A stretch of DNA of 64,000 nt from an uncultured Oscillospiraceae bacterium (GCA_910579125.1 CAJTTH010000005.1:50447-114446); one strand, 5' to 3'. Positions 33,855 through 42,437 are shown, numbered from the stretch's first letter. Numbers and translations: made by a program. Notes: a model not told the origin generated them from the letters alone.

Positions 33855-35063
33855 TTGAATAAGAAAATTTCACTCGGAATAGCGATAAGTCTTGTCGCGA
33901 TAGGGTGCGCGATAACTTTCGTGCTGACCTGGACAGTGTCGCTGAATATATATAACGCGAAGATATCAAGCTCCGAGAAATACGAGGGTGTTTACCGCAA
34001 GCTGCAGGAAATGGACGCAACGGTGCGGAGCAATTACGCATACGCGGGTTCGCTGAGCGACGAAGCGCTGGAGACCTCGGTAATAAACGGATATGTGGCG
34101 GGTATCGGCGATAAATACGCGGCGTATATGCCTGCGCAGACATATTACGAGCTTCAGCAGACGAGCAGCGGCGTAGTCAACGGCGCGGGAATTGAAGCGG
34201 AGGAGGACGGCAGCGGTTATCTTAAGGTAACGTACGTCTACAAAAACAGTTCCGCGGCATCCAACGGAGTGCTTATCGGCGACATGATAACAGAGATTGA
34301 CGGACGTAGTTTGCTGGCAATGGAGAGCGGAGACGCGCTAAAAAGGATCGCTGGCGAGATCGGTACAAAGCTGACGTTGGCGCTGGTGCGCGACGGCGAG
34401 GAGCTGACGGTCAACCTGATAAGACAGCAGATAGATATCGAGTCGGTAACGGACGAGATGCTTAACGGAAATATCGGTTATATCCGCATTTCGTCGTTTA
34501 ACGCGAAAACCTCGGAGCAGTTTTCAAACTCGCTGAACTCGATGGTTGCAGACGGAGCAAAGGCGCTGATAATCGACGTTCGGCAGAACAGCGGCGGCGT
34601 TATTTCGGCGCTGAAGCCAATGCTGAACAGGATACTTCCCGCAGCGCTTGTGGCAACGGCGGAATACTCCGGAGGCGTGAAAAAGACGCTTATCGAGACG
34701 GACGGCGAGGAGTACATGGATATTCCCATTGCGGTGCTTGTGGACGGCGGAACAGCATCGGCGGCGGAGGTGTTCGCGGTGGCGCTCCGCGACGAGTACG
34801 GCGCACCGCTTATCGGCGCGCAAACTTACGGCAAAGCGGTAATGCAGAGCACGTACGAGTTCTCGGACGGCAGTGCGCTCAGCCTTACAACCGCGACGAT
34901 TTTGCCGTCAAAATCTCCGTCCTACGACGGGGAGGGCTTAAAGCCGGATTATCTCATAGAGCTGCCCGCCGGAGCGTCTATCGAGTATCTTCCTCGTGAA
35001 ACGGACAGCCAGCTTCAAAAGGCGGTGGAGATATTGTTGCCGCAAGCTGATCCGCAGCAGTGA
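33855..35063 (+). CDS. S41-family C-terminal processing peptidase with PDZ domain
   Basis: The 402-residue protein has one N-terminal membrane anchor (about residues 5-30), a PDZ domain (about 95-180, ASNGVLIGDMITEIDG) and an S41 protease core with the catalytic Ser in DGGTASAAEVF and Lys in QTYGKAVMQS. CtpA/CtpB-type proteases act outside the membrane, for example in spore or envelope signalling. The gene order ftsE-ftsX-ctp is recurrent in Bacillota. The start is TTG at 33855 with GGATAGGAG upstream; the longer frame from 33822 contains that ribosome site and is rejected. Confidence 0.92.
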   Translation: MNKKISLGIAISLVAIGCAITFVLTWTVSLNIYNAKISSSEKYEGVYRKLQEMDATVRSNYAYAGSLSDEALETSVINGYVAGIGDKYAAYMPAQTYYELQQTSSGVVNGAGIEAEEDGSGYLKVTYVYKNSSAASNGVLIGDMITEIDGRSLLAMESGDALKRIAGEIGTKLTLALVRDGEELTVNLIRQQIDIESVTDEMLNGNIGYIRISSFNAKTSEQFSNSLNSMVADGAKALIIDVRQNSGGVISALKPMLNRILPAALVATAEYSGGVKKTLIETDGEEYMDIPIAVLVDGGTASAAEVFAVALRDEYGAPLIGAQTYGKAVMQSTYEFSDGSALSLTTATILPSKSPSYDGEGLKPDYLIELPAGASIEYLPRETDSQLQKAVEILLPQADPQQ

Positions 35064-35139
35064 CGGTTCTTTAACGGGGGAAGCGTTAATACAATTTAGT
35101 GGCGATCATAAAAGAAACCGTTTCGCGATTTTGATGTTG

Positions 35140-35229
35140 ATCAGCCGAGAGTTACAAAACCGCGCAGTGCGCATTTTGTCACTAAATAAAGCGCATTTTA
35201 TTTTAAAATCAGCCAAGAGCGACAAACCG
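35140..35229. repeat. Imperfect short direct repeat in the greA upstream region
   Basis: ATCAGCCGAGAGTTACAAAA at 35140 and a related copy at 35208 (ATCAGCCAAGAGCGACAAA) are 68 bp apart. Between them lies the palindrome GCGCAGTGCGC (35162-35172). Together with the foldback at 35241-35352 this fills the 309-bp gap before greA. Confidence 0.5.
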
Positions 35230-35240
35230 TCGTCGCAGCA

Positions 35241-35352
35241 GCAAAACTCGCAAGCGAGGGATATTGCCGCAGCGTAACGGAGCAGAGCGAAGTGCAGCGT
35301 AGGCAATGTCCCTCGGCTAGCGCGGCAAAGCCGCGCGGTGCGAGGTTTTGCC
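35241..35352. repeat. Palindromic intergenic repeat, copy B (upstream of greA)
   Basis: The ends GCAAAACTCGC (35241) and GCGAGGTTTTGC (to 35352) are complementary with one indel; inner arms CGAGGGATATTGCC and GGCAATGTCCCTCG also pair. The core is a reverse-oriented relative of copy A at 20931-21060. Confidence 0.65.
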
Positions 35353-35372
35353 ATTCAAATAAGGAGGATAAT

Positions 35373-35858
35373 ATGAACAAACCTATTACCGTATTGACCC
35401 GCAAGGGCGAGGAGAAGTTAAAGGAAGAGCTGAACGAGCTGAAATCGGTGCGCCGCCGCGAAGTCGCGGAGAAGATCAAGGTGGCGCTGTCGTTCGGCGA
35501 CTTGTCGGAGAACAGCGAGTACGACGAGGCGAAAAACGAGCAAGGTATGATCGAGTCGCGTATCGCGGAGATCGAGCAGACGCTCGCGCACGCGCAGGTC
35601 ATTGACGATGACGATATTTCCACGGAAAAGGTGGGCATCGGTACGACCGTCAGGATACTCGATATGGATATGGACGAGGAAATGGAGTTCAAAATGGTCG
35701 GCACGAAAGAGGCCGATATAAACAGCGGAAAGATGTCCGACGAATCGCCTATCGGCGCGGCAATAATGGGTCACGAGGTCGGCGAGGAGGTCGAGGTCGA
35801 GACTCCGTCGGGAGTTATCGGGTTCAAGATATTGGAGATCAGAAAAGACGACGAATAA
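35373..35858 (+). CDS. greA: Transcription elongation factor GreA
   Basis: The 161-residue protein has the N-terminal coiled coil (ELNELKSVRRREVAEKIK) with the acidic tip (FGDLSENSEYDEAK) and the FKBP-like C-terminal domain (SPIGAAIMGHEVGEEVEVETP). GreA stimulates RNA cleavage in backtracked RNA polymerase. The start at 35373 has AAGGAGG 7 nt upstream; a longer frame from 35292 runs into the repeat. lysS follows after 16 bp. Confidence 0.97.
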   Translation: MNKPITVLTRKGEEKLKEELNELKSVRRREVAEKIKVALSFGDLSENSEYDEAKNEQGMIESRIAEIEQTLAHAQVIDDDDISTEKVGIGTTVRILDMDMDEEMEFKMVGTKEADINSGKMSDESPIGAAIMGHEVGEEVEVETPSGVIGFKILEIRKDDE

Positions 35859-35874
35859 TTAAGGAGAAATAAAT

Positions 35875-37377
35875 ATGGCAGAGAATGAAGAAGTAGTTGA
35901 GATGACACAGGAGGAGCTTGACGAACAGCACAGAGTGCGTCTCGATAAGCTCAAGGGCTTAAAGGAGGCGGGCAAGGATCCGTATACCATAACAAAGTTC
36001 CCCGTGGATATCTACAACAGCGAGATACGCGCGCGCTTTGAGGAGCTGGAGAACAAGGACGTCGTTATTGCGGGAAGAATGATGTCGCGCAGAATAATGG
36101 GAAAGGCGAGCTTTTTCGACGTGCGCGACAGCTCGGACAGAATGCAGGTCTATGTGCGTATCGACGGCGTGGGAGAGGAGAAGTTCGCTGAGTTCAAGAA
36201 GTGGGACTTGGGGGATATTATCGGCGTTAAGGGCTATGTATTCAAGACGAAAACGGGCGAGATTTCCGTACACGCGACGGAGATAACGCTGCTGTCGAAG
36301 TCGCTGCTGCCGCTTCCCGAAAAGTGGCACGGTCTTAAAGACAAGGAGGAGCGCTACAGAAAGCGTTATCTCGACCTTATCGCGAACCCCGATGTTAAGG
36401 ACGTTTTCATAAAGCGTTCGAGAATTTTGTCGGAGATACGCAGGTTTCTTGACGGGCACGGATATGTCGAGGTGGATACTCCCGTGCTGCTGCCGTTGGA
36501 GATCGGCGCGGCGGCGAGACCGTTCAAGACGCACCACAACGCGCTGGATATAGATATGTATCTGCGTATTGAGACAGAGCTGTACTTAAAGCGGCTGATA
36601 GTAGGCGGCTTTGACAAGGTGTACGAGGTTGGCAGAATTTTCCGCAACGAGGGTATGGACTCGACGCACAATCCCGAGTTCACCACGATAGAGATGTATC
36701 AGGCGTATATCAATTATTTTGATATGATGGATCTTATCGAGGATCTGTACAGAACGGTAACGCTTAACGTCTGCGGCACGGACACCGTGACATATCAGGG
36801 CAAGGAGATCGCGGTCGGAAAGCCGTGGGAGCGCCTTACCATGATTGAGGCGGTCAAGAAGTACGCGGGCGTGGACTACAACGATTGGGAGACCGACGAG
36901 GACGCGAGAGCCTGCGCAAAGGCAAAGGGCGTAGAGGACGGTGTGGACGCGAATTCCACAAAGGGTCACGTGCTTATCGCGTTTTTCGAGGCGTTTGTCG
37001 AGGACAAGCTGATACAGCCTACCGTCATTTACGATTATCCTGTGGAAAATTCTCCGTTGGCAAAGAGAAAGCCCGATTTCCCCGCGTTTACGGAGCGTTT
37101 CGAGTATTTCATAAACGGTATGGAATTTGGCAACGCGTTCTCGGAGCTTAACGACCCGCTCGACCAGAAGGAGCGTTTCGTGAAGCAGGTTGCCGCAAAG
37201 CGCGCCCAGGGCGGAAACGACGCGCAGGTGGACGAGGATTTCATTACCGCACTGGAGTACGGACTTCCCCCGACGGGCGGTCTCGGCTTCGGATTTGACA
37301 GACTGGTAATGCTGCTCACGGATTCGGCGAGCATTCGCGACGTGCTGTTGTTCCCGACGATGCGTCCGCAAGTATAA
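35875..37377 (+). CDS. lysS: Lysyl-tRNA synthetase, class II
   Basis: The 500-residue protein has an OB-fold anticodon domain (about 60-165) and class II catalytic motifs: motif 1 near FLDGHGYVEVDTPVL, motif 2 FRNEGMDSTHNPEF and motif 3 GLGFGFDRLVMLLT near the C-terminus. Length and order match bacterial LysS. greA-lysS is a frequent pair. AAGGAG lies about 9 nt upstream. Confidence 0.98.
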   Translation: MAENEEVVEMTQEELDEQHRVRLDKLKGLKEAGKDPYTITKFPVDIYNSEIRARFEELENKDVVIAGRMMSRRIMGKASFFDVRDSSDRMQVYVRIDGVGEEKFAEFKKWDLGDIIGVKGYVFKTKTGEISVHATEITLLSKSLLPLPEKWHGLKDKEERYRKRYLDLIANPDVKDVFIKRSRILSEIRRFLDGHGYVEVDTPVLLPLEIGAAARPFKTHHNALDIDMYLRIETELYLKRLIVGGFDKVYEVGRIFRNEGMDSTHNPEFTTIEMYQAYINYFDMMDLIEDLYRTVTLNVCGTDTVTYQGKEIAVGKPWERLTMIEAVKKYAGVDYNDWETDEDARACAKAKGVEDGVDANSTKGHVLIAFFEAFVEDKLIQPTVIYDYPVENSPLAKRKPDFPAFTERFEYFINGMEFGNAFSELNDPLDQKERFVKQVAAKRAQGGNDAQVDEDFITALEYGLPPTGGLGFGFDRLVMLLTDSASIRDVLLFPTMRPQV

Positions 37378-37392
37378 CATAAAAATCGGTTT

Positions 37393-37452
37393 GGTAGTCG
37401 GTTATGCGGAAAAGCGCCCTTTCGGGACGCTTGTTCCGTGTGACCGGCTGCC
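37393..37452 (+). other. Long near-perfect RNA hairpin after lysS
   Basis: 37393-37411 pairs with 37434-37452 over 19 consecutive positions (with several G-U pairs), and 37412-37419 pairs with 37424-37432 with one bulge, closing a TTTC tetraloop. The following GTTTCTTAA is weakly T-rich, so it may act as the lysS terminator or as a processing structure before the gene at 37480. Confidence 0.65.
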
Positions 37453-37479
37453 GTTTCTTAATACAGGAGTGTAGTAGAG

Positions 37480-38277
37480 ATGTCAAAAAAGGAAGATGAG
37501 AGACAGCGCAAGGCTCGGGAGGAATATGTTGAGCTGCTGAAAATGAAACAGGGGCTTATAGAAGAGAGCGAGCTTATTCCCGAAACGGGATATGCTGAGA
37601 TACCCGAGCTGCACGGTTGGGCGAAGTTATGCAACTATGTCTATCACAACAAGGTATTTATACTTATAGGCGCGTTTTTTCTGGCGATTGCAATATTTCT
37701 GACGGTGCAGCTGGTTACGCGGGAAAAATACGACTTGTATGTGCTGGTGGTCTCGACCTCGGGCAGCTCGGAGCTGCTCTGGAGATATGACGACGTCGAG
37801 GACGCGCTTACTATGTACTGCCCCGACTTCGACGACAACGGATATGTCAAGGTCGGAGTAAATTTTATCGACCTGTCGACGCCGGACGTAATGACGGAGT
37901 ACAACAGTGCGCAGACGATGAAGTTCTCCTCCGAGCTGTATTTGGGCGAGAGCCAGCTGTACATCGGCGACGAGGGCCTCTGGCAGTACCTCTACGGGAA
38001 CGAGGAGGGTCTTGACGTGCAGATATTTGAGGACTTGTCGGAGTACTTCCCCGAGGACGAGCTTTATCAAAAAACAGGTCTGCACATAAATTCCACAAAC
38101 TTGCACAAGGACGCGCGCTGGGATACCTGCCCGGATTCGATAAACATTTTTCTCCGCTGCGAATTTGACGCGGCGACGGGGAATAGAAAGCACGCAGACG
38201 AACAGCGCGAACGCGCGCATATAGTTTTCCGAAATATCATTGAGGGGAACGTTGTCAATCCTCCCGCAGAGGAATAG
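37480..38277 (+). CDS. Single-pass membrane protein, unknown function
   Basis: The 265-residue product has a charged cytosolic N-terminus (residues 1-60), one transmembrane helix (about 65-87, VFILIGAFFLAIAIFLTVQL) and an acidic extracytosolic domain of about 175 residues with no cysteines conserved as pairs. No known domain is recognised. AGGAG lies 10 nt upstream. It follows lysS by 102 bp, across a strong hairpin. Confidence 0.75.
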   Translation: MSKKEDERQRKAREEYVELLKMKQGLIEESELIPETGYAEIPELHGWAKLCNYVYHNKVFILIGAFFLAIAIFLTVQLVTREKYDLYVLVVSTSGSSELLWRYDDVEDALTMYCPDFDDNGYVKVGVNFIDLSTPDVMTEYNSAQTMKFSSELYLGESQLYIGDEGLWQYLYGNEEGLDVQIFEDLSEYFPEDELYQKTGLHINSTNLHKDARWDTCPDSINIFLRCEFDAATGNRKHADEQRERAHIVFRNIIEGNVVNPPAEE

Positions 38278-38394
38278 GGCGAATGCGTTTCGGTCACGTA
38301 AAGCGGTTATTTTCGGCGGAGCTTACGGGAGAACGGGCGTTTTTTCCGCGCCCCGCCTTGATATCGCAAGGGATATGCTCGGGAAGCGGGCGTT

Positions 38395-38838
38395 TCACAG
38401 GTACCTCTTCAGGCTCTCGCAGAAGCTCTGTTCGCGTTCGAGCAGCCGTTCCGCGCTCTCACGGACGCGGCTGTCGGCGGCGTGAGAACGGTTTACCGCG
38501 TGCTGCATATCGATTATCCCCATTGTCGTGCCTTGAAGCATTATCCGCGCAAGATTGGCGCTGCTTTGGTTTGCTGCGGTTTTCATGGCGATGCCCATTT
38601 TCGCCATTGTCTTGACATACGGAGACGCGTCGCGCGCAGCCTCTCCCCGCCGCGCAAGCTCTTGCCGCGCCTGTCCCGCTACGCTTTTGTAACGCGCGTT
38701 CTGCGCCGATATTTCGCGGCGGAGCGTGTTGTTTTTACAGTGCTTGAGCACGTCCGCGCTTGCCTCGTACGCCATTTGCGCGTTGCGGTAAACGCTGTTG
38801 AGAATTTCCGCGCTCTGCTTGTTCTTAAAGTTTGCCAT
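38395..38838 (-). CDS. Helical-bundle protein, DUF2383/ferritin-like
   Basis: The 147-residue protein is almost entirely helical, with four predicted amphipathic helices and the phrase IMLQGTTMGIIDMQHAVN (about 98-115), which I associate with DUF2383-type four-helix proteins. No iron-binding E-x-x-H pattern is evident. GCGAGGAA precedes the start. It is convergent with the gene at 37480 and divergent from that at 38915. Confidence 0.65.
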   Translation of the reverse strand: MANFKNKQSAEILNSVYRNAQMAYEASADVLKHCKNNTLRREISAQNARYKSVAGQARQELARRGEAARDASPYVKTMAKMGIAMKTAANQSSANLARIMLQGTTMGIIDMQHAVNRSHAADSRVRESAERLLEREQSFCESLKRYL

Positions 38839-38914
38839 ATAAATTCCTCGCTTTCGTTTTTAATTATTGTTAGCGGAAAACGCGGAAATATTACAAAAAT
38901 ATGAGGTCGAAAAA

Positions 38915-39496
38915 ATGAAAACTGAATCATTCGGAAAGCTGCTTCTTAAAGGCGCGGGCTATGTTGTATTCGGCAACGTGCTGTGCGTCATCATGACAAT
39001 GGCGGTGCATATGTTCGGGAACAATCTGTTTACGAACGCGCTTGCGATAGTTCTCGGCACGGCGATTTTTTATTCGCTCGTGTTCACGGCGGCGTGGAAG
39101 AACGGCGAAAGTGAGCGCAAACTCATGAAATTTCACGGTTTGGACAGTCTGAAAAAGTTCCGCTGGGTCGCGGTCGGACTGTTGATGTTCGCGTTTGCCG
39201 CAGCGCCGAGCGTCGTGCTGTTGCTGAACAAGCTGGTTTTCCCCGAGCAGGATCTGCTGCTGCCGTATCAGTTTGTTTCGGGGAGCTCGTATCCGTTCGT
39301 GCTGGCGTTCGTTCCTCCCGCAGAGTCGGACGGCTACGCGTGGGTGGCAAGTGAGATAAACCGTATCGACAGCGTCAGCGTGATGTTCCCCGTGCTGATG
39401 ATCGCGTATTACGCACTTATTCCCGTTATCGCTCAACTGGGGTACCGGGTAGGGTTTAATGATAAGCTGAATGCGGACAAGATTGTATATAAGTGA
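38915..39496 (+). CDS. Polytopic membrane protein, unknown function
   Basis: The 193-residue protein has four to five hydrophobic segments (about residues 12-38, 43-65, 85-108, 125-140, 165-185). No family is recognised. The start at 38915 is supported by GAGGTC upstream; a longer frame from 38867 would include that site. It lies alone before the duplicated region. Confidence 0.65.
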   Translation: MKTESFGKLLLKGAGYVVFGNVLCVIMTMAVHMFGNNLFTNALAIVLGTAIFYSLVFTAAWKNGESERKLMKFHGLDSLKKFRWVAVGLLMFAFAAAPSVVLLLNKLVFPEQDLLLPYQFVSGSSYPFVLAFVPPAESDGYAWVASEINRIDSVSVMFPVLMIAYYALIPVIAQLGYRVGFNDKLNADKIVYK

Positions 39497-39547
39497 TTTG
39501 TTGTAAATAACTGACAAGATATATTGCGTTTTTTGTGGGTATTGCCG

Positions 39548-39576
39548 TTGACAGTTAGTTGAAAAAGCGCTATAAT
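39548..39576 (+). promoter_or_regulatory. Promoter of M23-like gene copy 1
   Basis: TTGACA (39548-39553), 17 bp, TATAAT (39571-39576). The leader that follows is nearly identical to that of copy 2. Confidence 0.88.
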
Positions 39577-39622
39577 GATAGTACAACATTATGCTGATGT
39601 AAAATATGAAAGGAGCGGCTTT

Positions 39623-40321
39623 ATGAAAAGTTCCAAAAAATTGATTTGCTGTGTGGCAATTGTCGTTGTGTTGGGCGTGGGAGTAACTGTTGCTGCGCAG
39701 GCGGCAAACGCAGGTAAAGAGCAGATCGTTTCCGACACGGTCAGCGAACCGTCGCTTTCGGAGAGCAGCATTTCCGAAATGTCCGAGCCGGAGACAGATG
39801 ATTCGGAAGTATCAGACAGTGTTCCCGACGACACGGACGGGTCGTCAGTAACTTCGGAGAAAACGGAGAGTGCGCCTGTTGACGCGGATGAGGAAGAACA
39901 GCAGGAAACCGTCAAGCAGTATCTTCCCACAGCAAACGCGCCCGATGATATTGACTATTGCGACGTCAATGACTTCTTGCCTACCGGAGATTGGGGAGGC
40001 GCTGTAATTATTGAAACGGAGCCGCGCAGCGAGGTATACGCAGTCAGCGGCGGCGAGGTGATTTTCACGGATTACGAGTTTGGTGGAGGTCATATGATAA
40101 TTATAAAGCACGAAGACGGGCTTTACGGTTTATATTATCATCTGGATCTTAACGACGGAGTTTTAGTTAAAAAAGGTGATATCGTTGAAGCGGGTCAGCT
40201 TATCGGATTAACGGGCAATACGGGATTAACGGATAAAGTATGTTTAGGTTATAAATGTTGCAGTAACCCGTTTTATCCGGCCTTTTTGCTTAGACATCCG
40301 GAAATGGCTGAATATGCTTAG
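39623..40321 (+). CDS. Secreted M23/LytM-like protein, copy 1, zinc ligands missing
   Basis: The 232-residue protein has a signal peptide or anchor (residues 1-30), an acidic Ser/Thr/Glu-rich linker (31-95) and a C-terminal LytM-like beta-sheet domain (about 115-215: YAVSGGEVIFTDYE, HMIIIKHEDGLYGLYYHLD, VKKGDIVEAGQLIGLTGNTG). In active M23 endopeptidases zinc is held by HxxGxD and HLH motifs; here the first reads DWGGAV and the last LGYKCC, so enzyme activity is unlikely. Non-catalytic LytM domains often regulate amidases. It is about 85% identical to copy 2 over the first 120 residues. Confidence 0.8.
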   Translation: MKSSKKLICCVAIVVVLGVGVTVAAQAANAGKEQIVSDTVSEPSLSESSISEMSEPETDDSEVSDSVPDDTDGSSVTSEKTESAPVDADEEEQQETVKQYLPTANAPDDIDYCDVNDFLPTGDWGGAVIIETEPRSEVYAVSGGEVIFTDYEFGGGHMIIIKHEDGLYGLYYHLDLNDGVLVKKGDIVEAGQLIGLTGNTGLTDKVCLGYKCCSNPFYPAFLLRHPEMAEYA

Positions 40322-40334
40322 GAGGTAGTATTGT

Positions 40335-40424
40335 ATGAAAAAGGTAGTATCACTTGTTTTGACTTGTGTTATTATGCTCACATCTTTTGTGGTTGTTGCT
40401 TATGCCGACATTATATATGCATGA
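40335..40424 (+). pseudogene. Truncated relative of the secreted protein gene at 41271
   Basis: A 29-codon frame (MKKVVSLVLTCVIMLTSFVV to a TGA at 40422) preserves the signal peptide of the secreted protein encoded at 41271-41804, including the VVAYAD cleavage region, then stops. It keeps the GGAGG ribosome site. It appears to be the degraded second gene of the first duplicated unit. Confidence 0.6.
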
Positions 40425-40443
40425 TTTTTATGGACATTTACCA

Positions 40444-40472
40444 TTGACATTCAAGAATGAAACCACTATAAT
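40444..40472 (+). promoter_or_regulatory. Promoter of M23-like gene copy 2
   Basis: TTGACA (40444-40449), 17 bp, TATAAT (40467-40472), followed by the same leader layout as copy 1 (TGATGTAAAATATGAAAGGAG). Confidence 0.88.
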
Positions 40473-40518
40473 GATAGTGCGATATTAAGTTGATGTAAAA
40501 TATGAAAGGAGAGGCTTT

Positions 40519-41274
40519 ATGAAAAGATCCAAAAAATTGATTTGCTGTGTGGCAATTGCTGTTGTGTTGGGCGTGGGAGTAACTGTTGCTGCGCAGGCGG
40601 CAAACGCGGGTAAAGAGCAGCTCGTTTCCGATACGGTCAGCGAACCGTCGCTTTCGGAGAGCAGCATTTCCGAAACGTCCGAACCGGAGACAGTTGACGC
40701 GGCAGTATCGGTCAGCGTTCCCGATGACACGGACGGGTCGTCAGTAACTTCGGAGGAAACGGAGAGTGCGCCTGTTGACGCGGAGGAGGAAGAACAGCAG
40801 CAGGAATCCGTTAAGCAGTATCTTCCCACGGCAAACGCACCCGACGATATCAACTATTGTGATGTCAATGACTTCTTGCCTACCGGAGATTGGGGAGGCT
40901 CAGTGATTATCAACACAGGAACGAGCAGCGAGGTATACGCGGTCAGCAGTGGTGAGGTAATTTTCGCGGACTATGATTATTCATCTTGCGGAAATCGGAT
41001 AATCATCAAGTACGAAAATGGGCTTTACGGTTCATATTCTCATCTGGAGTTTTACAACGGAATTCTGGTTGAAAAAGGCGATATCGTTGAAGCGGGGCAG
41101 CATATCGGCATGACAGGTACTACGGGATACGTGACCGAACCGTGCTTGGGCTACATATGCCGTGATGAGATTGACTGGTACTTCTTGCCTAAATATCTGG
41201 AATCAAATGAGTCACCCTTAAAGGCAGTTGCTCCCGACGGTAGCCTGGTTGATTTTGGAGGTTGTATTGTATGA
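40519..41274 (+). CDS. Secreted M23/LytM-like protein, copy 2, zinc ligands missing
   Basis: The 251-residue paralogue of the protein at 39623 shares its signal sequence, acidic linker and LytM-like domain. It keeps YSHLEF, the strand that holds a catalytic histidine in active enzymes, but lacks HxxGxD (DWGGSV) and HLH (LGYICR). It has an additional 30-residue C-terminal extension that copy 1 lost. It is translationally coupled to the secreted protein gene (ATGA at 41271-41274). Confidence 0.8.
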   Translation: MKRSKKLICCVAIAVVLGVGVTVAAQAANAGKEQLVSDTVSEPSLSESSISETSEPETVDAAVSVSVPDDTDGSSVTSEETESAPVDAEEEEQQQESVKQYLPTANAPDDINYCDVNDFLPTGDWGGSVIINTGTSSEVYAVSSGEVIFADYDYSSCGNRIIIKYENGLYGSYSHLEFYNGILVEKGDIVEAGQHIGMTGTTGYVTEPCLGYICRDEIDWYFLPKYLESNESPLKAVAPDGSLVDFGGCIV

Positions 41275-41804
41275 AAAAGTTAATATCATGTGTTTTGGTT
41301 TGTGTTCTTATGCTTACTACCCTTACAGTAGTTTCATATGCTGATGTTTCGGATTATGAAGGAGCCTTTGGCGTTATCACCAATGCTGCAGGAGAGATAG
41401 TCCGGATAATTCCGATGCCAAGACAAGCATATTTGGATAAGGCGTTTACGCTTACCCCAGGAGACACGCTGACGACTTATCAATATGAACCCAATTCGGT
41501 TTTTGGTGCCGGATTTAAATTTGCTAATGCAAATGGAGAAAAGACTACAAAAAATGGTACAGTTCTCATTGAGTTGTTCGGTTCAAGTACGATTGGCAGC
41601 GATGGGAAAACCCGACTAAAAGAATACACATTTTCTACCAATCTGGAAGATAACAAGGGAAAAAATCCTTACTATGAAAATGTTGAGGGTGACCACGTGG
41701 TACTAAGTGTCAATCCTACAAGCACAATGCGCTATTTTAATGCAAGATATACAAATAAGTCTTCCTTTACAATAAATCTTTGTGTATTGGTATGCATGGA
41801 TTGA
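41271..41804 (+). CDS. Small secreted protein, unknown function
   Basis: The 177-residue protein has a clear signal peptide (MKKLISCVLVCVLMLTTLTV, cleavage after SYA) and a beta-rich mature part of about 150 residues ending with two cysteines (NLCVLVCMD). No family is recognised. The DNA is visibly richer in A+T than the neighbouring genes, which hints at recent acquisition. It overlaps the M23-like gene by 4 nt, so the two products probably work together at the cell surface. Confidence 0.7.
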   Translation: MKKLISCVLVCVLMLTTLTVVSYADVSDYEGAFGVITNAAGEIVRIIPMPRQAYLDKAFTLTPGDTLTTYQYEPNSVFGAGFKFANANGEKTTKNGTVLIELFGSSTIGSDGKTRLKEYTFSTNLEDNKGKNPYYENVEGDHVVLSVNPTSTMRYFNARYTNKSSFTINLCVLVCMD

Positions 41805-41849
41805 GTGCATATTGGCGTATATGCCCTTTTTGATGGAAAGGAGTACATA

Positions 41850-42437
41850 ATGTGCTTAAAGAGGTGTGAATGGGCGGGCAGCGATCCCGTCTATATCGCC
41901 TACCACGACAACGAATGGGGAAAACCCGAGCACGACGACCGCAAGCTCTTTGAAATGCTCATTCTCGAGGGAATGCAGGCGGGGCTGTCTTGGATAACGA
42001 TTCTGAAAAAACGTGAAAACTTCCGCAAAGCGTTCGACAACTTTGACCCGAAAAAAGTATCCCGCTACGGAGACGAGAAAATCGCCGAGCTGCTTGCGGA
42101 CGCGGGAATTATCCGCAACAAGCTGAAAATAAACGCCGCCGTAGCCAACGCAAAAGCGTTTCTGGAGGTTCAGCGCGAATTCGGCAGCTTCGACAAATTT
42201 ATATGGAGCTATGTCGACAATACCGCGATAGTCAACCGTCCGAAGACCCTCGCCGACGTTCCCGCAAGCACTCCGCTGTCCGATAAGATCAGCAAGGACT
42301 TGAAGAAACGAGGCTTTAAATTTGTCGGCACAACGATAATTTATTCGTTTATGCAGGCTGTGGGAATGGTGGACGACCATGTGATTTCCTGCTTCTGTCA
42401 CTCGGATAACAGAAAAATGCACAAAAAGCCGCGCTGA
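41850..42437 (+). CDS. tag: DNA-3-methyladenine glycosylase I
   Basis: The 195-residue protein has the Tag features: CEWAGSDPVYIAYHDNEWG at the start with zinc-binding Cys/His (C6, H20), LFEMLILEGMQAGLSWITILKKRENFR with the catalytic-pocket Glu, and the C-terminal DDHVISCFCH with the remaining zinc ligands. It removes 3-methyladenine from alkylated DNA. AAGGAG lies 7 nt before ATG 41850. The stop lies inside the stem of the terminator. Confidence 0.95.
   Translation: MCLKRCEWAGSDPVYIAYHDNEWGKPEHDDRKLFEMLILEGMQAGLSWITILKKRENFRKAFDNFDPKKVSRYGDEKIAELLADAGIIRNKLKINAAVANAKAFLEVQREFGSFDKFIWSYVDNTAIVNRPKTLADVPASTPLSDKISKDLKKRGFKFVGTTIIYSFMQAVGMVDDHVISCFCHSDNRKMHKKPR

Noticed and set aside
37378..37479. 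tRNA or other known small RNA gene at the hairpin after lysS
   Set aside because: There is a single long stem, no cloverleaf and no CCA or T-arm sequence.
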